Below, piece after piece: positions 6,488 through 11,839 of a DNA stretch of 11,839 nucleotides. Both the position numbers and the translations under genes were made by a program. Within the stretch, counting starts at the first letter, position 1; every line of letters begins with the position of its first letter. The stretch comes from Bacillota bacterium (GTDB lineage: Bacteria > Bacillota > Clostridia > Christensenellales > Aristaeellaceae), in NCBI GenBank assembly GCA_023392395.1, contig JAEVZE010000181.1, forward strand, positions 1 through 11,839, read 5' to 3'. The notes below the pieces were generated by a model. That model was not told the DNA's origin and did not search any database. It worked only from the letters and a program-made list of their open reading frames with translations.

Positions 6488-6516
6488 TTGACATGAACGC
6501 GATTTACCATTATTAT
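6488..6516 (+). promoter_or_regulatory. Sigma-A promoter of the c-di-GMP gene pair
   Basis: TTGACA (6488-6493), 17 bases, then TATTAT (6511-6516), inside an AT-rich patch. Its -35 lies 54 bases from the -35 of the divergent marR promoter. A CCTG-AA-CAGG palindrome (6467-6476) sits 11 bases upstream; it shares CAGG half-sites with the marR operator but in the opposite arrangement. Confidence 0.85.
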
Positions 6517-6522
6517 AAATAA

Positions 6523-6640
6523 TAGGGGAAAATCACCCGGATTTTCCGGGTCACCCCCCGTAAAATCAGCGGAGCGGGCGCGTCCGACGCCCAGGCTGGT
6601 GACGCCACAAATGCAGGCCTACCGGTAAGCGGAGGTACGA
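6523..6640 (+). other. Long 5' leader of the first GGDEF/HD-GYP gene
   Basis: The predicted transcript carries about 118 untranslated bases. Small hairpins are visible: ACCCGG/CCGGGT (6535-6551) and GGGCG/CGCCC (6576-6592). An 8-base palindrome, TACCGGTA (6620-6627), precedes the Shine-Dalgarno GGAGG (6631-6635), which is 5 bases from ATG 6641. The length and structure could allow post-transcriptional control, but I could not fit a known riboswitch. Confidence 0.35.
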
Positions 6641-9190
6641 ATGAATCAGGCGCGGGCAATCGCCCCGAAGAGCGCCGGACATCACGGGCGGCCGTTGCGC
6701 CGGCTGCCGTTTTTGTTGCCCGTCACGCTTTTGGTCCTCCTTCTGGGCGCAGTGTACCTGCACTTTTCCTATCAAAGATATCAGGGCTACGCCAGGGACG
6801 AAGCGGCGAAGCTGGTCGAATCGGCGGAGATCCTGCTGGACCAGCAGGCCAAGGGACAGTTCTGGCAAGACCCGATCAACCCCTCAGCGCCGGGCTATCA
6901 GGCGCTCAAGCGCACGCTGATGCTGTTCCGGGCGAAAAACGCCCAGATTCGTTTTGCCTATCTGCTCTACGAACAGGACGGAAAATTCCACTTCCTGATG
7001 GATTCCGAACCGAGGAATTCCCCGGATTATTCGCCATACGGCGAGGAATACACCGGCGCGATGAGCAGCATCGAGCAGGTGTTTGACACCCAGCAGACCA
7101 CCGTGAGCGGCATGGAGACCGATCCATGGGGCACATGGGTCAGCGCGCTGACGCCGGTCAAGAACACGGGTGGCGACATGATGGGGGCGCTGGGCATCGA
7201 CTACCCAGCGGACAAGTGGCAGGCGAGCATCTTCCACAGGATGACGCCGGAGATCATCATCGTGTCCAGCGTGGCGCTTCTCTTTATCGCGCTGTGCTGG
7301 CTGGCCCTGGAGCGGTTGAATCTGGCGAGGTTAAGCAGGAAGCTGGCCGCCGACGAGGCGCTATTCCGCACCGTGGTGGACCAGGCGCCCGTCGGCATCG
7401 TGATAAGCGCGCCGGGCAGCGTGCTGTTCTCGGATACGATCGACAAGGACGCCTCCAACCGGATGTTCCTTCAGATCGTCGGCAGGACCCACCAGGAGCT
7501 CAAAGGTCTGTCCTGGCAGGACATCACCCACCCCGACGACCGCGAAGCCACGGTGGACAACCACCGCCGCCTGTTCACTGGCGAGATCGACGGCTTCACG
7601 ATGGAAAAGCGCTACCTCCGGCCCAACGGCTCGGAGGTATGGGCCAACACCAAGGTCGTTCGGATGAAAAGCGGCGAAGCGGCGCAGTATTCGCTGGCGT
7701 TGATTGAGGACATCACCGCCCGGAAGCAGGTGGAGGACGCGCTCAGGGAGAGCGAGCGCTCCAAAGCGGTGCTGCTCTCGCACCTGCCGGGCCTGGCCTA
7801 CCGCTGCCGGCCCGACCGGGACTGGACGATGGAATTCGTATCCGAGGGCTGCCAAGCGCTGACCGGCTACCCACCGGCAAGCCTTTTGGACAACCGCGAG
7901 CTCAGCTATAACAGCCTGATCGCCCCGGAGTACCGCGACGCGCTGTGGGAGGAATGGCAGCGCGTGATCGCGCAGCGGACCAACTTCCGCTACGAATATG
8001 AGATCACCACCCGTTCAGGCGTGCGCAAGTGGGTGCTGGAATTGGGCCAGGGCATCTACGACGAGGGGGGCGTCACCGCACTGGAGGGCATCGTCATCGA
8101 CATCACCAGCCAGAAGGACAACGAAGCGCGGCTGATGTACACCTACGAGCACGACCAGATGACCGGCCTCAACAACCGGCGCTACTACGAGCGCGTGAGC
8201 CACCTGATGGACACCGACGATTACCTGCCTCTGTCGGTGGCTGTGTGCGACATCGACGGCCTCCACCTAATCAACGACTTGTTCGGCCTTGAGGAGGGCG
8301 ACCGGCTGATCGTCGAAACCGCCCGGCTGCTCCAGCGCTGCGCCCGAGGCAAGGACATGGTGGTCCGTACCGGCGGTGACGAATTCACCCTGATCATGCC
8401 CGGGGCCACCAGCGCCAGGGCCGAGCAGGTCAATCGCCGCATCAAGGAAGCGGTAACCGCCTTCAACCGGAGCGAAGGCACCCACGGCTATGACCTGAGT
8501 TTGTCGGTGGGCTGCAGCACCCGCGTCAGCCTCGCCACCAACTTCCGGCAGACCGTGAAAAGCGCGCAGGAGAACATGCACTACCATAAGCTGCTGGAGA
8601 GCCGCAGCCCCCACAGCTCCACCCTCTCGTCGGTGATGGCCACCATGCTGGCCCGAAGCCGCGAAACCGAAGCCCACGGCGAACGCCTGGTCAGCCTGTC
8701 CAAGGAGATGGGCGAGCGAATGGGGCTGGAGCAGAAGGCGATGGACGAGCTGGCGCTATATGCGCTTTTACACGACATCGGCAAGGTGGGCGTGGACGAC
8801 CACATCCTGAACAAGCCCGGCAAGCTCGACGACGAAGAATGGGAGCTGATGAGAAAGCATAGCGAAATCGGCTACCGCATCGCCGCGTCGGCCATGGAGC
8901 TGTCCCATGTGGCGGATTATATTCTGTCCCATCACGAGCGTTGGGACGGCAAGGGCTACCCCAGGGGCCTCGCGGGAGAGCAGATTCCGCTACTGTCCCG
9001 CATTCTGGCCCTCGTGGATGCCTTTGACGCCATGACGGAGAACCGGGCCTACCGGAGCGCCATGTCCAGCGAGGAGGCGCTTCGGGAGATCGAGCGCAGC
9101 GCGGGCACCCAGTTTGACCCGCATCTCTCCGCCCAGTTCATCGAAATGATCCACGGCGACGACGCGCTGAAAACTTCCGCAAGTTGTTAG
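6641..9190 (+). CDS. Membrane sensor with PAS-PAS-GGDEF-HD-GYP (c-di-GMP synthesis and hydrolysis)
   Basis: An 849-residue inner-membrane signalling protein predicted to make and degrade cyclic di-GMP. Order: TM1 (22-42); an outside sensor region (about 45-200) with a Cache-like end (WGTWVSALTPVKN, then MMGALGIDYPADKW); TM2 (205-225); PAS1 (about 238-360); PAS2 (about 370-492); GGDEF (about 503-660); HD-GYP (about 668-840). The active site TGGDEF is intact (G578-F582), with an RGKD inhibitory site (569-572) exactly 5 residues before it. The GGDEF metal/guanine segment is DIDGLHLINDLFGLEEGD, where His and Leu replace the usual Lys and His, so cyclase activity may be weak. HD-GYP has H711-D712 in HDIGK and HHERWDGKGYP (764-774), complete. 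Which activity dominates cannot be told from sequence. A strong promoter lies upstream; a paralogue follows after 166 bases. Confidence 0.94.
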   Translation: MNQARAIAPKSAGHHGRPLRRLPFLLPVTLLVLLLGAVYLHFSYQRYQGYARDEAAKLVESAEILLDQQAKGQFWQDPINPSAPGYQALKRTLMLFRAKNAQIRFAYLLYEQDGKFHFLMDSEPRNSPDYSPYGEEYTGAMSSIEQVFDTQQTTVSGMETDPWGTWVSALTPVKNTGGDMMGALGIDYPADKWQASIFHRMTPEIIIVSSVALLFIALCWLALERLNLARLSRKLAADEALFRTVVDQAPVGIVISAPGSVLFSDTIDKDASNRMFLQIVGRTHQELKGLSWQDITHPDDREATVDNHRRLFTGEIDGFTMEKRYLRPNGSEVWANTKVVRMKSGEAAQYSLALIEDITARKQVEDALRESERSKAVLLSHLPGLAYRCRPDRDWTMEFVSEGCQALTGYPPASLLDNRELSYNSLIAPEYRDALWEEWQRVIAQRTNFRYEYEITTRSGVRKWVLELGQGIYDEGGVTALEGIVIDITSQKDNEARLMYTYEHDQMTGLNNRRYYERVSHLMDTDDYLPLSVAVCDIDGLHLINDLFGLEEGDRLIVETARLLQRCARGKDMVVRTGGDEFTLIMPGATSARAEQVNRRIKEAVTAFNRSEGTHGYDLSLSVGCSTRVSLATNFRQTVKSAQENMHYHKLLESRSPHSSTLSSVMATMLARSRETEAHGERLVSLSKEMGERMGLEQKAMDELALYALLHDIGKVGVDDHILNKPGKLDDEEWELMRKHSEIGYRIAASAMELSHVADYILSHHERWDGKGYPRGLAGEQIPLLSRILALVDAFDAMTENRAYRSAMSSEEALREIERSAGTQFDPHLSAQFIEMIHGDDALKTSASC

Positions 9191-9342
9191 AATCAGGAAA
9201 TTACAGGTTATCTAAATACAATCGCGGCCTGAGGCGCGGCGCGCTTCCGCCCGAAGAATTCGATCAACCGGAGCGACCGCGTACATGCGGGCGCCGCCGT
9301 AACAGGCACTCGACGAGCACTTCGACCCGGACACCCAGAAAC

Positions 9343-9348
9343 GGGAGG
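9343..9348 (+). promoter_or_regulatory. Shine-Dalgarno site selecting the TTG start of the second c-di-GMP gene
   Basis: GGGAGG is 8 bases before TTG 9357; the frame closes at a TAA at 9300-9302 with no other start between. The 166-base gap before the gene has no terminator. A TACAAT (9217-9222) lacks a properly spaced -35, so co-transcription with the upstream gene is the simplest view. Confidence 0.7.
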
Positions 9349-9356
9349 CGGATCGA

Positions 9357-11123
9357 TTGTCCCACAGCGCTTTGAATCCAAACCCTCAAAGCCGCCTGTT
9401 CAAGTGGCTGAAGGGCGCGAAGGGCCGTTCGGCCCGGATCGCCTTTGTCTACATGCTGGCCGGGAGCGCATGGATCGTGTTTTCCGACATGTTTGCCTGG
9501 GGCGTCTCATCAGATCAACAAAACGTCATGGAATTGAGCATCGTCAAAGGCCTCCTCTATGTGGCCGTGACGGCGCTGCTCATCTTTTCGCTGGTACACG
9601 CGACCTTGAAAAAGGTCCTGGACTCCCAGGAAACCATCCTGAAGATGAACCAGGCGCTGACTGAGTCCAGCGAGATGTACAAGGGCCTGTCGGAAGCCTA
9701 CGGGAACCGGCAGGCACTGCTGGAATCGCTGATCAACTCCATCCCGGATCAGATCTACTACAAGGACGAGCGCTTTCGCTACATGGGGTGCAACAAGGCG
9801 TTCTGCGACTTCACGGGCCTAAGCGAGTGTCAGATTCAGGGGCTCATGGACAGGGAATTCCTGGAAGACGACCTCATGCGCATGTTCCAGCGGGGCGACA
9901 GTGAATGCCTCCGCGAGGGCGCTTTGCAGCGGTACGAGGAGGTCGTCGTCCGCGAGGGCGAAACGCGGTACTTTGAGACGCTCAAGACGCCCTGCTACGG
10001 CGCAGACGGAAACGTGATCGGCCTGATCGGCGTCAGCCGGGACGTCACCGCCCGCAGGCTTCGTGAGGAGCGCATCCTGTACCTGAGCACCCACGACGCC
10101 GCCACAGGGCTTCACAACCGCTCCTTCCTGGCCGAGGCCCTCCGGCGTCTGGACCGGCCGGAGCACCTGCCGCTGACGGTGGTCATGGGCGACATCAACG
10201 GCCTGAAGCTGATCAACGACTCGTTGGGCCACCGCGAGGGCGACCGGGTGATCCTGGCCGCCGCGGACATCCTGAAATCCAGCCTGCGCGAGGGCGACGT
10301 GCTGGCGCGCACCGGCGGCGACGAGTTCACGCTGCTTCTGCCGCGCACCGACGGCGCAGCCGCCCAGCAGATCGTGGAGGCCGTACGCGCCGCCTGCCAA
10401 AGCCGCGCCTCCGAGGCGGACGAACTGCGCTTTATCAGCCTGTCCCTGGGCTGGGCCACCAAGCGCGATCCGGACGAGCTGGTCGATCAGGTGTACAAGA
10501 CCGCCGAGGACGCCATGTACCGCCGCAAAATCTTCGAGCACCGCAGCCTGCACAGTTCCATCCTGTCCTCCATCAAAAAGACGATGCTGGAGAAGAGCGA
10601 CGAGACCGAGGCCCACGCGGAGCGGCTGGCGGAGCTTTCCGGGCAGCTGGGGCGAGAACTGATGCTGCCGGAGGAGGATTTGGTGGCGCTGGAACTTCTG
10701 TCCACGCTGCACGACATCGGGAAGATCAGCGTGGACAAGGGCATCCTGACCAAGCGCGGGCCGCTGACCGAAGCGGAGTGGCAGGAGATCAAAAAACACC
10801 CGGAAGTGGGCTACCGGATCGCGCAGGCGACGCCGGACCTGATCCACATTTCGGAGTACATCCTGTCCCACCACGAGCGGTGGGACGGCTCAGGGTACCC
10901 CAGGGGGCTCTCGGGCGGGGCCATCCCGCTGCTCTCCCGGGTGCTGTCGGTGGTCGATTCCTTCGACGCGATGACCCAGGACCGCGCCTACCGCAAGGCC
11001 CTGCCGCTGGAGGCGGCGCTGGACGAGATCCGCAAAAACGCAGGTTCCCAGTTCGACCCGGAGGTCGCCGAGGCATTCTTGCGCCTGATGGGCGGCGAGG
11101 CGGAGGAAAAAAAAGCGCATTGA
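9357..11123 (+). CDS. Membrane-anchored PAS-GGDEF-HD-GYP protein (c-di-GMP synthesis and hydrolysis)
   Basis: A 588-residue paralogue of the upstream protein with a simpler sensor part. Two membrane segments at about 27-46 (ARIAFVYMLAGSAWIVFSD) and 62-82 (IVKGLLYVAVTALLIFSLV) enclose a very short outside loop. A probable coiled linker follows, then one PAS domain (about 120-240, SIPDQIYYKDERFRYMGCNK), GGDEF (about 245-405) and HD-GYP (about 410-580). Catalytic TGGDEF is intact (G320-F324), with an REGD inhibitory site (311-314) at the canonical 5-residue spacing. The guanine/metal segment GDINGLKLINDSLGHREGD is closer to the family norm than in its neighbour. HD-GYP has H452-D453 (HDIGK) and HHERWDGSGYP (505-515), complete. 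The linker between the two domains, HSSILSSIKKTMLEKSDETE, closely matches HSSTLSSVMATMLARSRETE in the neighbour, pointing to duplication. The TTG start is supported by GGGAGG. Confidence 0.94.
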   Translation: MSHSALNPNPQSRLFKWLKGAKGRSARIAFVYMLAGSAWIVFSDMFAWGVSSDQQNVMELSIVKGLLYVAVTALLIFSLVHATLKKVLDSQETILKMNQALTESSEMYKGLSEAYGNRQALLESLINSIPDQIYYKDERFRYMGCNKAFCDFTGLSECQIQGLMDREFLEDDLMRMFQRGDSECLREGALQRYEEVVVREGETRYFETLKTPCYGADGNVIGLIGVSRDVTARRLREERILYLSTHDAATGLHNRSFLAEALRRLDRPEHLPLTVVMGDINGLKLINDSLGHREGDRVILAAADILKSSLREGDVLARTGGDEFTLLLPRTDGAAAQQIVEAVRAACQSRASEADELRFISLSLGWATKRDPDELVDQVYKTAEDAMYRRKIFEHRSLHSSILSSIKKTMLEKSDETEAHAERLAELSGQLGRELMLPEEDLVALELLSTLHDIGKISVDKGILTKRGPLTEAEWQEIKKHPEVGYRIAQATPDLIHISEYILSHHERWDGSGYPRGLSGGAIPLLSRVLSVVDSFDAMTQDRAYRKALPLEAALDEIRKNAGSQFDPEVAEAFLRLMGGEAEEKKAH

Positions 11124-11147
11124 AAAACCCCGAAGGTTTTTTAATGC
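11117..11147 (+). terminator. Terminator overlapping the stop codon of the second c-di-GMP gene
   Basis: GCATTGAAAAACC (11117-11129) pairs with GGTTTTTTAATGC (11135-11147) around CCGAA, with one G-T wobble. The 5' arm contains the last codon and the TGA stop. The T run lies in the 3' arm, so the functional hairpin is probably the short AAAAACC/GGTTTTTT form. Confidence 0.65.
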
Positions 11148-11172
11148 GAAAGAAGAAAAACTGCGTGCGCCT

Positions 11173-11190
11173 GAAATCCTCACGGATTTC
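11173..11190. repeat. Small perfect hairpin between convergent genes
   Basis: GAAATCC (11173-11179) and GGATTTC (11184-11190) enclose TCAC. It is the first of at least six hairpins that fill the non-coding stretch 11148-11550. Confidence 0.5.
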
Positions 11191-11216
11191 CGGGCGGCGT
11201 ACTGACTTAGGCAAAC

Positions 11217-11317
11217 GTTTCTGCCATCAAGTTGCGTACTGATGGCAGAAACCGTTCCCGGCGCGCATGTCGCCGGGAACGATGGAAGCAGGGCGGGGAC
11301 TTTGTTGATGGTCTGTA
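11217..11317. repeat. Double-hairpin repeat, copy 1
   Basis: Hairpin A: GTTTCTGCCATCA (11217-11229) and TGATGGCAGAAAC (11240-11252), a perfect 13-bp stem with a 10-base loop containing TTGCGTAC. Hairpin B: CGTTCCCGGCG (11253-11263) and CGCCGGGAACG (11271-11281), a perfect 11-bp stem directly abutting A. About 36 further bases (ATGGAAGCAGGGCGGGGACT and on) are also loosely matched in copy 2. No coding frame is credible here. Confidence 0.8.
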
Positions 11318-11420
11318 GTATTACGCCACCAGTATGCGTACTGGTGGCGTAATACGCGTTCCCGGCGCGCGGGTCTCCGGGAAAGATTGGATAGACGACG
11401 AGGTTTGTCAGCGCACTGAA
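11318..11420. repeat. Double-hairpin repeat, copy 2
   Basis: Hairpin A: GTATTACGCCACCAGTA (11318-11334) and TACTGGTGGCGTAATAC (11339-11355), a perfect 17-bp stem with loop TGCG. Hairpin B: TTCCCGG (11359-11365) and CCGGGAA (11377-11383). Order, spacing and the core GCGTACTG, GTTCCCGGCGCGC and CCGGGAA are shared with copy 1. The arms of hairpin A differ between the copies but pair in both. The trailing part (TTGGATAGACGACGAGGTTT and on) aligns loosely with copy 1, so the right boundary is approximate. Confidence 0.78.
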
Positions 11421-11439
11421 TGCTCCCGGTGGCGCCTTC

Positions 11440-11467
11440 GGAACCCCGCGTAGAGGCGCGGGTTTCC
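11440..11467. repeat. GC-rich imperfect hairpin
   Basis: GGAACCCCGCG (11440-11450) and CGCGGGTTTCC (11457-11467) pair with one mismatch around TAGAGG. It has no U-tract on either strand. Together with the repeats before it and the hairpin at 11505, it accounts for most of the non-coding stretch 11148-11550. Confidence 0.45.
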
Positions 11468-11504
11468 TCGCGCTTTCCGCCCTGGCGTCCCTGTTTATTC
11501 GTAC

Positions 11505-11537
11505 CATGAGCGCCGCCCTTTCGGGGCGGCGCTCATG
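11505..11537 (-). terminator. Strong hairpin after the minus-strand gene, probable terminator
   Basis: CATGAGCGCCGCCC (11505-11518) and GGGCGGCGCTCATG (11524-11537) form a perfect 14-bp stem with a 5-base loop. It starts 13 bases after the stop of the peptidoglycan-binding-like gene on the minus strand. Neither side carries a good U-tract (minus side GTACGAATAAAC, plus side ATTATTGTG), so it may act as an RNA end-stabiliser or a bidirectional barrier. Confidence 0.55.
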
Positions 11538-11550
11538 ATTATTGTGATTC

Positions 11551-11839
11551 TCAGAATGCGGCGGGTGCGTCGGGGCTGAGCAGGCAGTTGATGGTTGCCG
11601 AATCCAGCGTTCCGTTCAGCAGCACATCCGGGAAGAGCCCGGAATCGATGGCCGCCTGCTGGAATTTGAAGAGCGCGTCGGTCAGCTCCTGGCCGGTAGT
11701 GCCATCCGCCATCCAACCCAGGCTGACCAGGTTCTGAACCGCCTGATCGGCGGGGCTCACCGTCACCTCGGGCTCGGGAGTCGGTTCCGGCGTGGGTTCG
11801 GGCGTCGGCGTCGCCTCCGGTGTCGGCTCGGGCGTGGGT
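11551..11839 (-). CDS. C-terminus of a probable secreted protein: Pro-Thr-Glu linker plus peptidoglycan-binding-like domain (5' truncated)
   Basis: The minus-strand frame is open to the window edge, giving the last 95 residues and a TGA stop. The first 25 or so are a PTPEPTPEATPTPEPTPE-type linker, a composition typical of extracellular multidomain proteins in Firmicutes. The last 65 residues resemble the peptidoglycan-binding domain 1 fold: VQNLVSLGWM..., then ELTDALFKFQQAAIDSGLFP, then LNGTLDSATINCLL. This follows the family pattern of a leucine-rich first helix with LGW, a central A-x-x-x-FQ helix, and a G-x-L-D-x-x-T turn. The typical D-G-x-x-G-P turn is altered (MADGTTGQE), so binding is inferred. 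A shorter form beginning at GTG 11766 is unlikely because the linker is in frame upstream. The N-terminal, probably catalytic, part is outside the window. Confidence 0.8.
   Translation of the reverse strand, partial: PTPEPTPEATPTPEPTPEPTPEPEVTVSPADQAVQNLVSLGWMADGTTGQELTDALFKFQQAAIDSGLFPDVLLNGTLDSATINCLLSPDAPAAF

Noticed and set aside
5388..6491. Long plus-strand frame (367 codons) antisense to marR with a hydrophobic, Met/Val-rich start.
   Set aside because: It is the complement of the marR frame: His codons CAC/CAT read as Val/Met, and the FGP repeat reads as further low-complexity sequence. It has no supported ribosome site, crosses the marR terminator and promoter, and the minus-strand protein has a clear MarR domain.
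6560..6640. Possible c-di-GMP riboswitch in the leader of the first GGDEF/HD-GYP gene, prompted by GACGCCACAAATGC and GGCCTACCGGTAAGC.
   Set aside because: The conserved segments of the class-I element (such as ACGCAAAGCC, the tetraloop and its receptor) are not present in the right order or spacing. A covariance-model search would settle it.
9302..9312. ACAGGCACTCG as another MarR operator arm before the second c-di-GMP gene.
   Set aside because: Only the first 8 bases match, there is no inverted partner and no promoter nearby; a match of this size is expected by chance.
9184..9375. A 63-codon frame filling the gap between the two c-di-GMP genes.
   Set aside because: It starts at a TTG inside the end of the previous gene with no ribosome site, has a repetitive Arg/Thr/Ser composition and overlaps the real start of the next gene.
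11144..11242. A 32-codon frame (MRKKKNCVRLKSSRIS and on) with GAAGG 7 bases upstream.
   Set aside because: Its start lies inside the 3' arm of the terminator hairpin and it ends within repeat copy 1. The Lys/Arg-rich content follows from the A-rich run after the terminator.
11217..11383. CRISPR-like appearance of repeated palindromes.
   Set aside because: There are only two copies, the repeated parts are hairpins with changing arms rather than constant repeats, there are no equal-length spacers, and no cas gene is in the window.
10890..11507. Minus-strand frame of 205 codons running from the hairpin-rich non-coding stretch into the second c-di-GMP gene.
   Set aside because: It reads through perfect inverted repeats and then antisense to the HD-GYP domain; no family motif and no convincing ribosome site.

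Overview
The window looks like chromosomal DNA from a GC-rich, endospore-forming member of the Firmicutes (Bacillota), most likely of the Clostridia. The evidence is a complete gerA-type germinant-receptor operon with a forespore-type promoter candidate, strong Shine-Dalgarno sites with several TTG starts, and c-di-GMP proteins of a Firmicutes style (DINGLKLIND-type GGDEF domains fused to HD-GYP). No genus can be named from the sequence alone, and I see no transposase, integrase, tRNA, rRNA or CRISPR array.

Layout. (1) 1-591: the 3' part of a Mn-type superoxide dismutase gene, closed by a perfect 14-bp terminator hairpin. (2) 730-1097: a sigma-A-like promoter, an 84-aa basic coiled-coil protein of unknown function, and its own terminator. 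(3) 1116-5324: a ger operon in the order A (GerAA-type channel subunit), C (GerAC-type lipoprotein), a 72-aa two-TM protein resembling the 'D' subunit, and B (GerAB-type APC permease). A, C and D overlap by 8 and 4 nt; a candidate sigma-G promoter precedes A and implies a TTG start for that gene. (4) 5394-6433, minus strand: a MarR-family repressor with a 150-residue low-complexity tail (Gly-Pro-Phe repeats, then a Cys/His/acidic segment with eight consecutive His). Its promoter is near-consensus and carries a clear inverted-repeat operator. (5) 6488-11147, plus strand: a second near-consensus promoter, diverging from marR, then two paralogous membrane proteins that each carry a GGDEF and an HD-GYP domain with intact motifs, so each could both make and degrade c-di-GMP. 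(6) 11148-11550: a non-coding stretch between convergent genes, packed with hairpins, including a two-copy repeat of about 100 bp whose arms differ by changes that keep the pairing. (7) 11551-11839, minus strand: the C-terminus of a probable secreted protein with a Pro-Thr-Glu linker and a peptidoglycan-binding-like domain, cut by the window edge.

How the parts fit. The ger operon is a self-contained receptor for spore germination. The marR gene and the two c-di-GMP genes form a separate signalling neighbourhood around a divergent promoter region, so MarR might influence the c-di-GMP genes, but no shared operator is convincing. The most unusual items are the MarR tail, the covarying double-hairpin repeat, and the A-C-D-B order of the receptor operon.
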